Of a DNA stretch of 64,000 nucleotides, positions 1 through 9,544 are shown piece after piece (the first letter of the stretch is position 1; each line of letters starts with the position of its first letter). Under the pieces are notes generated by a model. The model had not been told where the DNA came from. It was given only the letters and a program-made list of their open reading frames with translations, and did not search any database. This DNA is from Gammaproteobacteria bacterium (GTDB taxonomy: Bacteria > Pseudomonadota > Gammaproteobacteria > Competibacterales > Competibacteraceae), in contig JACKNC010000003.1 of assembly GCA_024235095.1 (NCBI GenBank), forward strand, positions 496,001-560,000, in the 5' to 3' direction. Both the position numbers and the translations under genes were made by a program.

Positions 1-2
1 GG

Positions 3-170
3 ACCCCCTCCATCGTTTGTGGGATCGGCGATGTGCATGGGGAATCTTTCGCGTTCACCGCCGTCATCGAGCAGGCCCAGCGGCAGGTCACCGGGATCGT
101 TCAACTGCAAGAACCCATTTTAGAGGCTGCGTATGATATTAAATTTTCATACAGTCTCTCAAATGCTTGA
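3..170 (+). CDS. C-terminal end of an unidentified protein (5' cut by window edge)
   Basis: An open frame enters from the left edge and runs 55 codons to a TGA at 168-170. I do not recognise the protein; the visible tail has no clear motif. The stop lies about 24 bases before the most likely start of the following gene, so the two may have been co-transcribed. The DNA changes inside this frame from GC-rich to clearly AT-rich near its end, so the last residues may belong to a fusion with the AT-rich segment that follows. Coding status is uncertain. Confidence 0.3.
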   Translation, partial: TPSIVCGIGDVHGESFAFTAVIEQAQRQVTGIVQLQEPILEAAYDIKFSYSLSNA

Positions 171-803
171 CAATAATGAATTGGAGAATGTCAATGTTTG
201 GCAATGATGAAGTTGATGTATGGGGTCATACAAGGACTGATCGCATAAAAATAGATATGGCTGCCTATGGGGGCACTAGCGAGCCAATTTTAACAATGGC
301 TGATTATGAAGCCATGGAGGAAGGTCGGAAGCGATCTTTTGAAGTCGAACCTTCAACAAGCTCAAGCTCAAGCTCAACAGCGGGTAACGGTTCATTAGGA
401 TTTGTATTAATCTTGGCGATGATTTTTGGCGCATATGATAATATTTATAATGGAAATGGACCCATCAATTCAGCGACTAAAGCAGGAGGTTTAACTTTTG
501 AAGTTATGTCAACTATCGGGGATAAAATTAGAGATATTGACCCTAATTCAACCATAACCAGTATAGGCAATCAATTGTTTAAGGTGATTGGTGTTGGTTG
601 TGGAATAACGGCTGGTTTTGGAGCAGGCATTGGAAATGGTATGGTTTGGGTTTTTAGAGGAGGTGAATCAACCAAAATGTTAAAAGCTGATGCCATTGGC
701 ATAAAAAATACTACAGATAAATCACAAGGCAATTTAGAATCAACTTCTTCTGAAGTATTCACTGGAAATGCAATAATTGTTGATACGCAGAAACTCAACA
801 TTA

Positions 804-1685
804 GAAGCTGTCTTGAAAAAGAATTTCATCGATCATAGGCACTTAGCAACGGTCAATTTGAGCATAGCGATCCGAATCATATTTTCTGCGGTAGTCACCA
901 GAATCTCGAAATCTTTTGCCAATCGCCGAAAGTGGCCTAACCATGCAAAGGTTCTTTCTACAATCCACCGTTTCGGAAGCACTTTAAACTGCCCTGGTTC
1001 AGCAACCGGTTTTTCTGAAATTTGGAGGGTTAATTTAAGTTCTTCCCGAACAAAATTTTCAGCGGTTCCCCGATAGCCTAAATCCGCTGAAAAAGCTTGA
1101 ATAGTAGAATACTTATTGATGGTATCCTTTAAAATAGGACCGGCTGAGACGGTATCCGAAAAGTGAGCCGCATGCACTTGAACATGGAGAAGATTTCCCA
1201 GAATATCGACCACGATGTGGCGTTTATGTCCCTTGACTCGTTTATGGCCATCGATACCCCGTTGTTCGCTATTATATTGAGTTTTAACGCTTTGTGAGTC
1301 AATGATCCCATAACTTGGCAAAGATTCGCGCCCCTCTTTTTGACGATGCAGTGAAGTGAGTTCATCCAATACCTGGGTCCAAATGCCTTTTTTATTCCAA
1401 CGTCGAAAGTGATCATAAACGGTTTTCCATGGAGGAAAATCATGAGGGAGCAATCGCCAAGTGATCCCGCCTTTCACGACATAGAGGATCGCATCGACAA
1501 TTGATTTTTTAGAATGCTGGTGAGCGTTTCCTCGTGGGTCTTTCTGATTAAAGTGATGCTGAATTATTAGCCATTCTTCATTCGATAAATCACTATCATA
1601 CATTCATTTTCTCCCTACTAATTCCGATTTTAAGGTAAGATCATTTATTCAAGTATACCGCGAATGCCTTTTTCAAGACAGTTTC
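804..1685 (-). mobile_element. IS5-family insertion sequence, 882 bp, TTA target duplication
   Basis: The ends are near-perfect inverted repeats: GAAGCTGTCTTGAAAAAG at the left and GAAACTGTCTTGAAAAAG read inward from the right. TTA flanks both sides (801-803 and 1686-1688). A 3-bp duplication of TNA type and one undivided transposase frame fit the IS1031-like branch of IS5. The exact ends are supported because removing the element restores the SH3 gene in frame. Confidence 0.88.
833..1603 (-). CDS. IS5-family transposase (DDE)
   Basis: This is a 256-residue single-frame transposase. The N-terminus (LSNEEWLIIQHHF) and the helical segment ending WKTVYDHFRRW match the DUF4096-like N-terminal domain of this family. 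The catalytic DDE residues are visible in IIDSQSVKT, in DLGYRG, and in ERTFAWLGHFRRLAKDFE near the C-terminus. It fills nearly the whole element and reads outward from the right end. The frame looks intact, so the element may still be active. Confidence 0.9.
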   Translation of the reverse strand: MYDSDLSNEEWLIIQHHFNQKDPRGNAHQHSKKSIVDAILYVVKGGITWRLLPHDFPPWKTVYDHFRRWNKKGIWTQVLDELTSLHRQKEGRESLPSYGIIDSQSVKTQYNSEQRGIDGHKRVKGHKRHIVVDILGNLLHVQVHAAHFSDTVSAGPILKDTINKYSTIQAFSADLGYRGTAENFVREELKLTLQISEKPVAEPGQFKVLPKRWIVERTFAWLGHFRRLAKDFEILVTTAENMIRIAMLKLTVAKCL

Positions 1686-1857
1686 TTAGATCAGGTCCGG
1701 GATTGCGCTATGATAAAATTAGCGATCCGTTGGATAATGGATCAAGAATTCTAGTTATTAAAGATATTGAGAATGGATGGAAAGAAATAAAAGCTATTCA
1801 TTCTAATGGTAAAACCATTCATGATTTTGTAAATGGGAAATATTTAAAAGTGAACTA

Positions 1858-2965
1858 TAGCAGTCCTATACAGGTTGTGGAATATTCATATACCAACCGC
1901 GCTTTCCAAGATTGAAAAATTTATTATTAAGAAAATTGACAAAACTCATTTTAACTTTATGGAAAGTATTGTTTTCATGAAAGTGCCTTCTTAAAAAGTT
2001 TTTACCTCTTAACCAGACATCTTCAACCGGGTTTTGTTCGGGTGCATTAGGAGCCAAAATGATACAAGTGACTTTCCAATCTTTTTCTTCAAGACCTTGG
2101 TTAACTTGGCCCAGATAAACCTGCATTTCTTTACTATGATGGTAGGTAGCTCCATCCCAAATAATCATCAATTTCTTGTCAGGGTAAAGCTTCCTCAAGT
2201 ACTTGATAAATTCAATCGTATTCTTTCCATTCCCAGCATCATAAGGATTAAGAATAAATTTCTGATCATAGAGATTTAATACCCCATAATAGGTCTGCCT
2301 TTGTTTCACATTTTGTATCGGAACCTCCGTTCTTTCATTACGCCGACCCCACACATAACCCAGGGTATCTCCCCAAAGTAAATGACATTCATCTTCAATT
2401 AAAACAATGACTTCACCGGATATAATGTCAGCCTGACGCGCCTCGATTTGGGTCTTAATTTCTTCTCGCTTTAAAAGCACTTCCGCTTCATCCTTCTTTG
2501 GATTCATGGCTTGAGTGCGATGCCAACTTAATCGGGCCTCTTTTAGAAGATTATAGTAAGATTGCCGAGATTGATAAACTACACCATAGTGAAATTCAAT
2601 GTAGTCTTTGAGTTCTTCAACTGTACAATGAGGAAGGTTTCTTAAATGATAGATAATTTCATAACGTTCATCCTCTGTTAAAAATCCTTTTCCCCCTTTA
2701 TACTGAAGTCGTAGCGCTTCTGGACCTTCATTTTCGTAAATGATCTTCCATTTGCTCACAAAAGCATCCGAGACGCCTAATATTCTACAAATATCCTTTG
2801 TTTTAAACCCAATGAGCACCATCTTGACGGCCAATGCCCTTTTCATTTCCAGATTTCCTTTGGAATCGATAATATTATCTAGCGTTAACATAATAAAATC
2901 CCCTCAAAATTTTTGCTAAAATTATAACATATTTTTAATATTCCACAACCTGAATAGGACTGCTA
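1858..2965 (-). mobile_element. IS630-family insertion sequence, about 1.11 kb, TA target
   Basis: Both ends carry long inverted repeats that read inward as TAGCAGTCCTATACAGGTTG on the left and TAGCAGTCCTATTCAGGTTG on the right. A TA dinucleotide lies outside each end, as expected for IS630/Tc1-type insertion. The repeat is about 30 bp with one or two mismatches and reaches into the last codons of the transposase. It inserted at the very end of the SH3-domain gene. Confidence 0.85.
1866..2891 (-). CDS. IS630-family transposase
   Basis: This 341-residue protein has an N-terminal helix-turn-helix (KTKDICRILGVSDAFVSKWK), a linker, and a DDE superfamily endonuclease domain. The acidic residues are in VLIEDECHLLWG, in MIIWDGATYHHSKE and in NPVEDVWLRGK. 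Unlike the other IS630-type elements in this window it is one undivided frame. The stop codon sits inside the terminal repeat. It is AT-rich like the gene it abuts, suggesting that both came from a lower-GC source. Confidence 0.9.
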   Translation of the reverse strand: MLTLDNIIDSKGNLEMKRALAVKMVLIGFKTKDICRILGVSDAFVSKWKIIYENEGPEALRLQYKGGKGFLTEDERYEIIYHLRNLPHCTVEELKDYIEFHYGVVYQSRQSYYNLLKEARLSWHRTQAMNPKKDEAEVLLKREEIKTQIEARQADIISGEVIVLIEDECHLLWGDTLGYVWGRRNERTEVPIQNVKQRQTYYGVLNLYDQKFILNPYDAGNGKNTIEFIKYLRKLYPDKKLMIIWDGATYHHSKEMQVYLGQVNQGLEEKDWKVTCIILAPNAPEQNPVEDVWLRGKNFLRRHFHENNTFHKVKMSFVNFLNNKFFNLGKRGWYMNIPQPV

Positions 2966-3229
2966 TAGTTGGTGTGCCTCCCGCATCCCGGCATTTTTAT
3001 ACGGTAAGAAGCCCCTTTTTGGGCTGATTTGGCCCTGACCGGGTGGGAATTGGATGCCCTGCAGCAGTTATGGCGTGCAATCATGGCGTACAGCATGGAA
3101 TGTACGCCATGTTTCGAATCAATAGGCCGTATTGTACGCCACAAACAGGCTCCTTATCCGGGGGGTCAACATGGCGTACCAGGACTTTCGCTTTGTTTTT
3201 TTAACTCTATTATCTGATATAATAACCGA
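2966..3229. other. Non-coding spacer with a strong palindrome
   Basis: No convincing gene is visible between the IS630-type element and the IS701-like remnant. The stretch contains a 10-bp-arm palindrome (3083-3110) and two further GTACGCCA/TGGCGTAC-type words near 3133 and 3173. These may be the end or binding sites of the element that follows. Confidence 0.4.
3083..3110. repeat. Perfect 10-bp-arm palindrome with an 8-base loop
   Basis: ATGGCGTACA is followed eight bases later by its exact complement TGTACGCCAT. Half-site words recur at about 3133 (TGTACGCCA) and 3173 (ATGGCGTAC). The arrangement could be a protein-binding site or a transposon end; no T-tract follows, so a terminator is unlikely. 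Confidence 0.6.
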
Positions 3230-3868
3230 ATGAAAATAACCAAACAACGATATGTTGAGTACATTATTAGTACTCCAGTTAACTATACTTGCACTAATCT
3301 TGCTGATCATTTAGATAACATAAGTCATGATGCGATTAATGATTATTTACGACGTCAAAGGTATACGGCCCACGGCGTATGGGAATTAGCTGAATCACTG
3401 ATCAATAATAGTAACGAAGCCTACCTGATTTTTGATGATAGCGTTCAAGATAAAGGCTTTTCCAAAAAAATTGAGATGGTGAAACATCAGTATAGTGGGA
3501 ATGCACATGGTTTAGTAAAGGGAATCGGGGTTGTGAATTTAGTTCACACCTATAAAGGTGATTATTATCCCCTCGATTTTCGCATCTATTCACCCGATGC
3601 GGATGGCAAAACTAAAAATGATCACTTTCGAGATATGTTGCAACAAGCCCTTGAAGAAAAAGGCATTAAAGCACAAACAATTCTATTCGATTGCTGGTAT
3701 GCCGCTTCAGAAAATCTCAAATATATTCATCGCCTTGACAAATTCTTTGTGACGACTTTGAAAGAAAATCGTCTCGTCAGCCTCAGTAAAGAACAAGGTT
3801 ATATTCATCGTAACTACCAACGTACCCCACCCAAGTACCATGAATCTACCCTCGGTTTGGACGGGTAA
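3230..3868 (+). pseudogene. IS701-type transposase, C-terminally truncated
   Basis: The frame encodes a recognisable N-terminal and central DDE transposase region: LIFDDSVQDKGFSK holds the first aspartate, followed by QYSGNAHGLVKGIGVVNLV, and TILFDCWYAASENLKYIHRL holds the second. Homology stops after GYIHRNYQR at about 3817. From there the frame runs on for about 15 unrelated residues, so the part carrying the third catalytic acid is missing. The IS66-type element begins next to this point, so that insertion is the likely cause. AT-rich like the first 3 kb. Confidence 0.75.
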
Positions 3869-3938
3869 AGCGGATATCGGTCGGGAAGAAATCCGATGAG
3901 CGGGGGTGCGGGAGCGGCCGCCGCGGATCGGGCAGCGG

Positions 3939-5369
3939 TTAAGGAAACGACGGCGCGCTGGGGATGAACGGACACCCGGCAAAGGCATCGCGAATCGCCG
4001 CAAAGACATTCACCGCTTGCTTACGCGCCGTTGACAGATACCCACGAATTTGCGCAAAGCCCTGCGCGCCCTCAGGGGTGCGAAAGCCCCCGGAGACCTT
4101 TTGTTTGACTTTGATCATCCGGATATCCCGCTCAGCCAAATTATTGTCAAACGGCACCCGGAAGTCCTGCATGAAAGCCAAGGTTTCCGCTTTGAAATCC
4201 CGGAGCCGATCCAGCAGATTCAACGGGGGCGTTTGGGCGGCGCGGCCCCGTTTTTTGCGTCCCGTCTCCGGGGGTGGGCGTGGGGGCGGCGGATTGTGTT
4301 GATAGCCGGCCTCTAGGGCTTCGTCATAGCGCTGTTCAAACGCCACCACCGTGTCGGCCGGCAAAGCCGGCTGCCCTGCATCCCGCGCGGTGTCAACGGC
4401 AGTCTTCATTTCTACCAGGAGCTTCGCCAAGGTCTCGGCCCAGCCTTGACCGTACTGTTCGTGGATAAACTTCAGTTCCCGCACGTGATGCGCATTGCAC
4501 AGGGCATGGGTGCTATCCACGTAGGTGAAATAGGATTTCCAATGATCATGCACCGCCCGCCCGGCAAATGCGGGCAAAATCCCGGCCGCGTCCATCGCCG
4601 CCGGGCCGCGCTGCGCATGGACGGTATAGTCGGTCAGCGCGTCCGTCGATGCCCCATGCAGCCACCGCAATTTCCCCGCCACGCGCAGGCCGGACTCATC
4701 AAAATGCGCCACCGGCGCCGCCCGCAGTTGCGCCTGGATCGCGGCCGTGGCCGGCGCGATCGCGGCCGCGCACTCCCGCTGAGCTTTCATCAGCGTGGCT
4801 TCGGCGACCCGCTGACCGGTGAAGTCCTCAATGATCTGGGCGGTCCGCTCGACCGGGACAAAGTGCTGGGTCTGGAAATAGGTGGCCCAGGTCTTGACCG
4901 CCGGGCCATACTGCACCGGCCCCGTCACGTCCCGCGGAAACTCGCCCCGGTTCTCGGCGCCACAGCCCGGACACGTCTTCACCTCGGCCCGATGCGCGGT
5001 CACCTCGATGCGGATCGCGAGAATATCGAATACCTGGCGTTCTTCGTGAGTCGTAACGGCGATGTTCGCCAAGTCGGCCCCGCACTGGGCGCAGGCCTCA
5101 ACCGGATGGATTGCGGTCCGATCCGGGGTCGCCACCCGTTCCAGGGTGTCACCTCGATGGCCGGGTTGCCCGCCCCGCGGCTTGTGTCCCGGCTTCCGCA
5201 GACTCGCCGTCCGCTTCGGTTTGGTATAGCCGGCGCTCGACGGCGGTTGACTGCTGTTCGCACTCGTCTTCCCCAAGCGGGCCTGCACCTCTTTGAGCGC
5301 CGCCGCCTGGGTCTCTAATTGCTGCGCCAATCCCTCGACCTGTTGACCCACTTGGGCAAACCATTCCAC
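3939..5369 (-). CDS. tnpC: IS66-family transposase TnpC
   Basis: A 476-residue transposase. It has an N-terminal coiled-coil (LAQQLETQAAALKEVQARLGK), the SANSSQPPSS linker typical of IS66, a zinc-binding pair of CxxC motifs (CAQCGA, CPGCGA) and a DDE core: HFDESGLRV, VHDHWKSYF and PFDNNLAERDIRMIKVKQK. There are no tnpA or tnpB genes beside it, so it belongs to the simpler IS66 elements that carry only TnpC. I could not define terminal repeats: the left side abuts the IS701-like remnant and the right side runs into the IS630 element at 5457. Frame intact. Confidence 0.9.
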   Translation of the reverse strand: MEWFAQVGQQVEGLAQQLETQAAALKEVQARLGKTSANSSQPPSSAGYTKPKRTASLRKPGHKPRGGQPGHRGDTLERVATPDRTAIHPVEACAQCGADLANIAVTTHEERQVFDILAIRIEVTAHRAEVKTCPGCGAENRGEFPRDVTGPVQYGPAVKTWATYFQTQHFVPVERTAQIIEDFTGQRVAEATLMKAQRECAAAIAPATAAIQAQLRAAPVAHFDESGLRVAGKLRWLHGASTDALTDYTVHAQRGPAAMDAAGILPAFAGRAVHDHWKSYFTYVDSTHALCNAHHVRELKFIHEQYGQGWAETLAKLLVEMKTAVDTARDAGQPALPADTVVAFEQRYDEALEAGYQHNPPPPRPPPETGRKKRGRAAQTPPLNLLDRLRDFKAETLAFMQDFRVPFDNNLAERDIRMIKVKQKVSGGFRTPEGAQGFAQIRGYLSTARKQAVNVFAAIRDAFAGCPFIPSAPSFP

Positions 5370-5456
5370 AATCGCCTCTTCCCCTTCCAGGGGTATGTGC
5401 GGGATAGATACTGCTGGCGAATTCGATGAGAGGCATTTTATGCTACTGTTGCTCTA

Positions 5457-6699
5457 GTGGGCTGACACAGAAGTTTTGACAGGTAGCGGTGGGTGCCCTA
5501 TGGTTGAGATCAACAGGAGGAATCACCATGGCCCACAAGTATCTGGTTGATCTAACTGAAGAGGAGCGGGAAGACCTGCTGAAGGTCATTCATAAAGGCA
5601 AGGCAGCGGCGCGCAAGGTTGCCCGTGCCCATGTGTTGCTGCAGGCTGCGGAAGGGGCGACGGATGAGGCCATTGCCCAAAGCCTTCACTTGGGGATTTC
5701 GACCGTTCATCGTACCCGTCAACGGTTTGTCGACGAAGGGTTGCTGGCGGCGTTAAGCGAGCGGCCACGAGTCGGTTTGCCCCCGGCCTTGACCGGCAAA
5801 CAGGCCGCCTTTCTGGTCGCCTTGGCCTGTAGTACCCCGCCCGCTGGCCGTTGTCAGTGGACTCTCCAATTGTTAGCGGACCGCTTCATGGAACTCCGGC
5901 CCATCGAAGCCATTTCCCGTGAGAGTGTGCGGCGCATCCTTAAAAAAACGACCTCAAACCCTGGCAACGTCAAGAATGGTGTATTCCCAGTGTCAGTCCC
6001 GATTATGTTTGGCATATGGAGGATGTGTTGGACCTGTACGCCGAACCCGATGATCCTCAATACCCCCAAGTGTGCTTCGATGAAAGTCCGGTGCAATTGA
6101 CCAGCGAAACCCGCTGTCCTCAACCCGCCCGCCCGGGTCAACCGGCGCGCTATGACTGTGAATACAAACGCGAAGGCACCGCCAATTTATTTCTATTCGT
6201 ACAACCCTTGCGCGGGTGGCGTCATGTTAATGTCACGAAACAGCGCACCAAACGCGATTTTGCCCAGCAAATGCAGCAACTCGTTGATGTGTACTTTCCG
6301 AAGGCGGAGCGAATCCGGTTGGTCGTGGATAACCTCAATACCCACACTCCTGCGGCCTTGTATAGTGTCTTTTCTCCAGAGGAAGCCCGCCGGATCACCC
6401 GCAAGCTCGAATTTCATTACACCCCCAAGCATGGCAGTTGGCTCAATATGGCGGAATGTGAGTTCGCTGTTCTCGCCGGCCAGTGTTTGAATCGCCGCAT
6501 TGCGAACCTCGAAACTTTGCGGAAGGAAATCGCCGCTTGGCAAGGCCCACGCAACCTACGTCAGACCAAAATCCACTGGCAGTTCGGCACCGACTTGGCC
6601 CGGGTCAAACTCAAGCGCCTCTATCCTCCCTTGAAATCTTCTGAAACCCCGGTGGACCTAGAAACCTCTGAACCTGTCAAAACTTCTGTGTCAGCCCAC
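5457..6699 (+). mobile_element. IS630-family element, copy A, 1243 bp
   Basis: The ends are perfect inverted repeats beginning GTGGGCTGACACAGAAG and continuing for about 25 bp, with TA outside each end (5455-5456 and 6700-6701). A second copy lies at 18637-19879. Every landmark is offset by exactly 13,180 bp and I see no sequence difference between them. The left flank is the IS66 region and the right flank lies in the last codons of the IS1182-type transposase. Confidence 0.9.
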
Positions 6700-6702
6700 T
6701 AG
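5528..6702 (+). CDS. IS630-family transposase, copy A, two frames joined by -1 frameshift
   Basis: Frame 1 starts at ATG 5528 after AGGAGG (5516-5521). It encodes the HTH domain (AIAQSLHLGISTVHRTRQRF). At an A7 run after RRIL (about 5940-5947) a -1 slip leads into the second frame (LKPWQRQEW, then MEDVLDLYAEPDDPQYPQV), which holds the DDE core: CFDESPVQL, VVDNLNTHTP and LNMAECEF. Programmed slippage at an A-run is well known in IS630 elements, and both copies share this arrangement, so this is probably a working transposase. The stop codon TAG is formed with the target TA. Confidence 0.88.
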
Positions 6703-8341
6703 GAGCCAGGGAGGCGAAGGCGGATCGTCGGGTTTTGGCCCGGGGACGGTCGGTCAACCAAGCGTCCACGCGCACGATATTAATGGCAATGGCGGTAAAC
6801 ACATGCTGAAGCTGGGTCTTGGCCAATCCGATATAACGACATCGGCGCAGGCCAAAGGCGCGGACGGCCTGGGACAAAGTGCCCTCGACCCCAGCCCGTG
6901 GGCCGTACCGGGCGCGCCAGGCTTCGGTTTCTTGTTGACGGCGAGCATTCTGCAACGCTTCATGCAATGAGCGCGGACGCAACGTGATTTCGCGAGGGTC
7001 GGTCTTAGCGCGGGTGCAGAAGGGACGGCTACTACAAGCGGCACAGGTGGGGCGGTGAAACCCGACGTGGATCGTGTCGTTACCCCAAGGATCGCGGGCC
7101 GGCGTCCAGTCGACGCTCGTTTGGCCGGCCGGGCAGATGACCTGTTGGGACTCCCAATTGATAACGAAGGCGGCCAAATCGAAGCCCTGGCCCGCCTTGG
7201 CCTGCCAGCTGACATCTGAGCGCACCGGGCCGAGTAACTCGATGCCCTGTTGGGTCTGGCTGGTGACCAGCAGGTCGGCATCGACATAACCTGCATCGGC
7301 AAGGTGTGTGGCAGGCGCCAAGCCTTTGTCCACCAGTGCTTGCTGGATCGAGGCGGTCAGGTCACTGTCGGTGACCGGCGCGGGGGTGGTTTCGACATGA
7401 ACGATCCGATGGGGAGTGTCGGCATCGCAGGTTTCGGTGACGTGGACTTTGTAGCCGGTCCAAGTGATGCTGCGCTTGCTGCTGTAGCGGGCCTCGGTAT
7501 CGTAGGGGGAGTCGAAACGGGTGCTGGCGGGCGGTAGGTCGGCGGCTTGGCGCCAGCGGACGACGTCATCCTCGATCAAGAATTGATGCACCCAGGCCTG
7601 CCGCAGGGTCTGGACCGCCGGCAGTTCGCGTAACCAGGCGGGTGCCGCCGGCGCATAAATCGCCGCCAGGAGAGTGTGACCATCCGTCCCGATTTGTTCG
7701 CCCAGGGCGGTGCGCGCCACTTCACCTTTAGGGAGGCGGTATTCCTCGACCCGGATCGCGTAGCGCTCGAACCACGCCGGCGCGGCGACACCGGTCAGCC
7801 AGTCCGGTGCCACCGTAGCGACGCTGTTCAGGGCCGCGCGCAAGGTCTCACCCACGCTCTCAAGCCGATTGAGGGTACGGATCGCAGCCAGAACATGAGT
7901 GGAATCGGTGCGTTGCTGGCCACGGGCTTTCAACAGGCCGCGCTCTTTTAACCGCGACAGCATCGCTTCCAACAGGACCGGCCCGGCCGCACCGTCAACG
8001 AGGCGGGCGCGGAACTCGCACAACACCGACGCATCACCGCCCGGATCCGTGAGTTCCAGACTCAGGGCGTATTTCCAATCGATCCGCGCGCGAACCGCCT
8101 CAGCCGCTTGGCGGTCGGAGAGTCCTTCGACAAATTGCATCACCGTGATCAAGGCCAGACGCCATGGGCTTTCCGCCGGTTGGCCGCGCGTGGGAAACCC
8201 GGGTGCAAACAGAGGGTCGTCGAAGAGCGTACCGATTTCATCACGCAGGCGAACGTACACGTTCCCTTTGGGAAAGGCCGCGCGCGCGACCCGTTGGGTG
8301 TCTTCGGGAACCGGGGGAATCTCTCGGGGCTGGAGCGACAT
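6677..8341 (-). pseudogene. IS1182-family transposase, 3' end cut by IS630 copy A
   Basis: A 554-codon frame starts at ATG 8341. It shows an N-terminal DUF772-like domain (PWRLALITVMQFVEGLSDRQ), the DDE residues (RTDSTHVLAAI, LADAGYVDADLL), a cysteine cluster (CPTCAACSSRPFC) and the C-terminal domain (RYGPRAGVEGTLSQAVRAFG). The last seven residues (SGLTQKF) come from the terminal repeat of the IS630 element, so only the natural C-terminus and the element's downstream end are missing. A second internal fragment of a related element lies at 11899-12157. No outer terminal repeat can be defined. Confidence 0.85.
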
Positions 8342-8364
8342 GGCGATCCTCCGCAGGTCAAGGA

Positions 8365-8676
8365 TGGGTATTTCTGACTAAAACCGCGACGAGTCAATTT
8401 GTGGCTAAAAAGTAGCCATTCCCCCGCTCCCTTATCCAGCTGCTTCGAGCCAGCCTCGCGACACAAAACGCCGGTTCGCAAGGCGGTGTCCGACCGATGG
8501 GCGTCATCCAGAAAACGATCGTTTTGCGGAAGGCCATTTTGCTTTGATCCGAAGGTCATACTTTCCCTTGAAAATGCATATGAACTCATCTCATTATCAA
8601 TTTCAGAAAAACGTATGAGAATACAACATCAAAATTGGCAAAATTGACCGGTCGCGGTTTTAGTCAGAAATACCCA
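8365..8676. mobile_element. 312-bp miniature inverted-repeat element (MITE-like)
   Basis: The segment is bounded by a perfect 26-bp inverted repeat that begins TGGGTATTTCTGACTAAAAC at 8365 and ends with its complement at 8676. Inside there is no credible gene. The left side lies 24 bp from the start codon of the IS1182 transposase and the right side directly joins a 5'-truncated pirin gene. I see no clear target duplication, so one flank may have been lost. No transposase with these ends is in the window. Confidence 0.75.
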
Positions 8677-9029
8677 CGTTGTGTGTGGCGGGCGAACTGG
8701 AGGAAGACACGGCCTTGCCGCTGGCCGTCGACGTGGAGGAACTGGCGGTTTACGTGGCGTCCGGCGCGGTCGATCTGGCCGGGCAACCGCTAACGGCCGG
8801 GCGCCTGGCGGTACTCGACCCGCAGGAAGCCCGCCGCCTACCGACGCACACCACGGCCACCACGCGCGTGATGCTCATTGGCGGCCCGCGGCTGGAAGGC
8901 CGTCGGTTCATTTGGTGGAATTTCGTATCCACCCGCCGCGACCGGATCGACGCCGCTAAGCGCGCCTGGGCTCGGGACGAATTTCCCCGAGTACCCGGCG
9001 AAACCGAGCGGATACCGCTACCTGATTAG
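8677..9029 (+). pseudogene. Pirin-family protein, C-terminal part only
   Basis: The frame gives about 117 residues matching the C-terminal cupin of pirins: PLAVDVEELAVYVASGAV, then LIGGPRLEGRRFIWWNFVS, DRIDAAKRAWA and FPRVPGETERIPLP. The N-terminal metal-binding cupin, about half the protein, is missing because the frame begins at the edge of the 312-bp inverted-repeat element. No start codon or ribosome-binding site of its own is visible. Pirins are Fe(II)-binding proteins, some with quercetinase activity; this fragment should not have the metal site. Confidence 0.8.
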
Positions 9030-9046
9030 GCCCGTAGGCGATGCCC

Positions 9047-9544
9047 CTATGCTTTTGAAGCGGTTTCACCCGCCAGTGCCAAAATGCGTTCACGGATTTC
9101 TGCTGATAGCCACATTCCTGTTTCACTCAACCGATCCACGAGGGGCTCAATGCGCTCGGTTAAGCCTTGTGATTTGGCTTCCAGCAGCACTTTCAAGGTT
9201 CCCCATAACTTGAGACCGGCGGCTTGTGCCGTCCGACGCGCCAGCCGGTCATCCAGAAGAAGGACCCGGGTGCGGTTTTCCAAGGCCAAGGCCATCGCGG
9301 CCAATTCCCCCGGTCCCAAATCCAGGGACAACCACTCGGAGGGGGTGGCGCGCGGGTCAACGACCTCAAGCCAGCGGTACTCGCGGGGAGAGGGGACATC
9401 GAAGCCCCGTCGTTGACCTTCTTTCAGTTCTTCCACCACGGCGGTGGGCGTCCAGACTGAACGGAAGATCTGGGGCAGCCAATCGATCGCCTGGATGCGA
9501 TAAAGATAGATCAGAGGCGAAGTATTGCTGATGGCCTCAGGCAC
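9047..9544 (-). CDS. PIN-domain toxin (DUF3368-like)
   Basis: A 165-residue protein typical of DUF3368 PIN nucleases. It begins EAISNTSPLIYLYRI (the usual first motif), has the acidic helix LGPGELAAMALA, the second strand VLLLDDRLARRTAQ, and the family's C-terminal GLKLWGTLKVLLEAKSQGL. It overlaps the upstream UPF0175 gene by 8 bp, the usual translational coupling of toxin-antitoxin pairs. The likely role is RNA cleavage restrained by the antitoxin. Frame intact; one of the few intact non-mobile genes in this region. Confidence 0.85.
   Translation of the reverse strand: MPEAISNTSPLIYLYRIQAIDWLPQIFRSVWTPTAVVEELKEGQRRGFDVPSPREYRWLEVVDPRATPSEWLSLDLGPGELAAMALALENRTRVLLLDDRLARRTAQAAGLKLWGTLKVLLEAKSQGLTERIEPLVDRLSETGMWLSAEIRERILALAGETASKA

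Larger units (their letters stand above)
194..1857 (+). pseudogene. Membrane-associated protein with C-terminal SH3-like domain, split by an IS5-family insertion
   Basis: The first segment (194-803) is preceded by GGAG at 183-186, which favours the ATG at 194. It encodes a serine-rich linker (TSSSSSST), a hydrophobic stretch (LGFVLILAMIFGAY) and a glycine-rich segment. The second segment starts at 1689. Removing 804-1685 and one copy of the TTA duplication joins the halves in frame as KLNIRSGPGLRYDKI, the signature of a bacterial SH3 (SH3_3) domain. An IS630-family element at 1858 then follows; removing it with one TA gives a stop right after LKVN. The gene is AT-rich compared with the rest of the window, which suggests transfer from another source. 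The function is unknown; SH3_3 domains often bind cell wall or ligands. Confidence 0.7.

Noticed and set aside
4446..5318. Long open frame (290 codons) opposite the IS66 transposase
   Set aside because: It is antisense to a clear TnpC with catalytic motifs; GC-rich codon use on the other strand keeps it open by chance.
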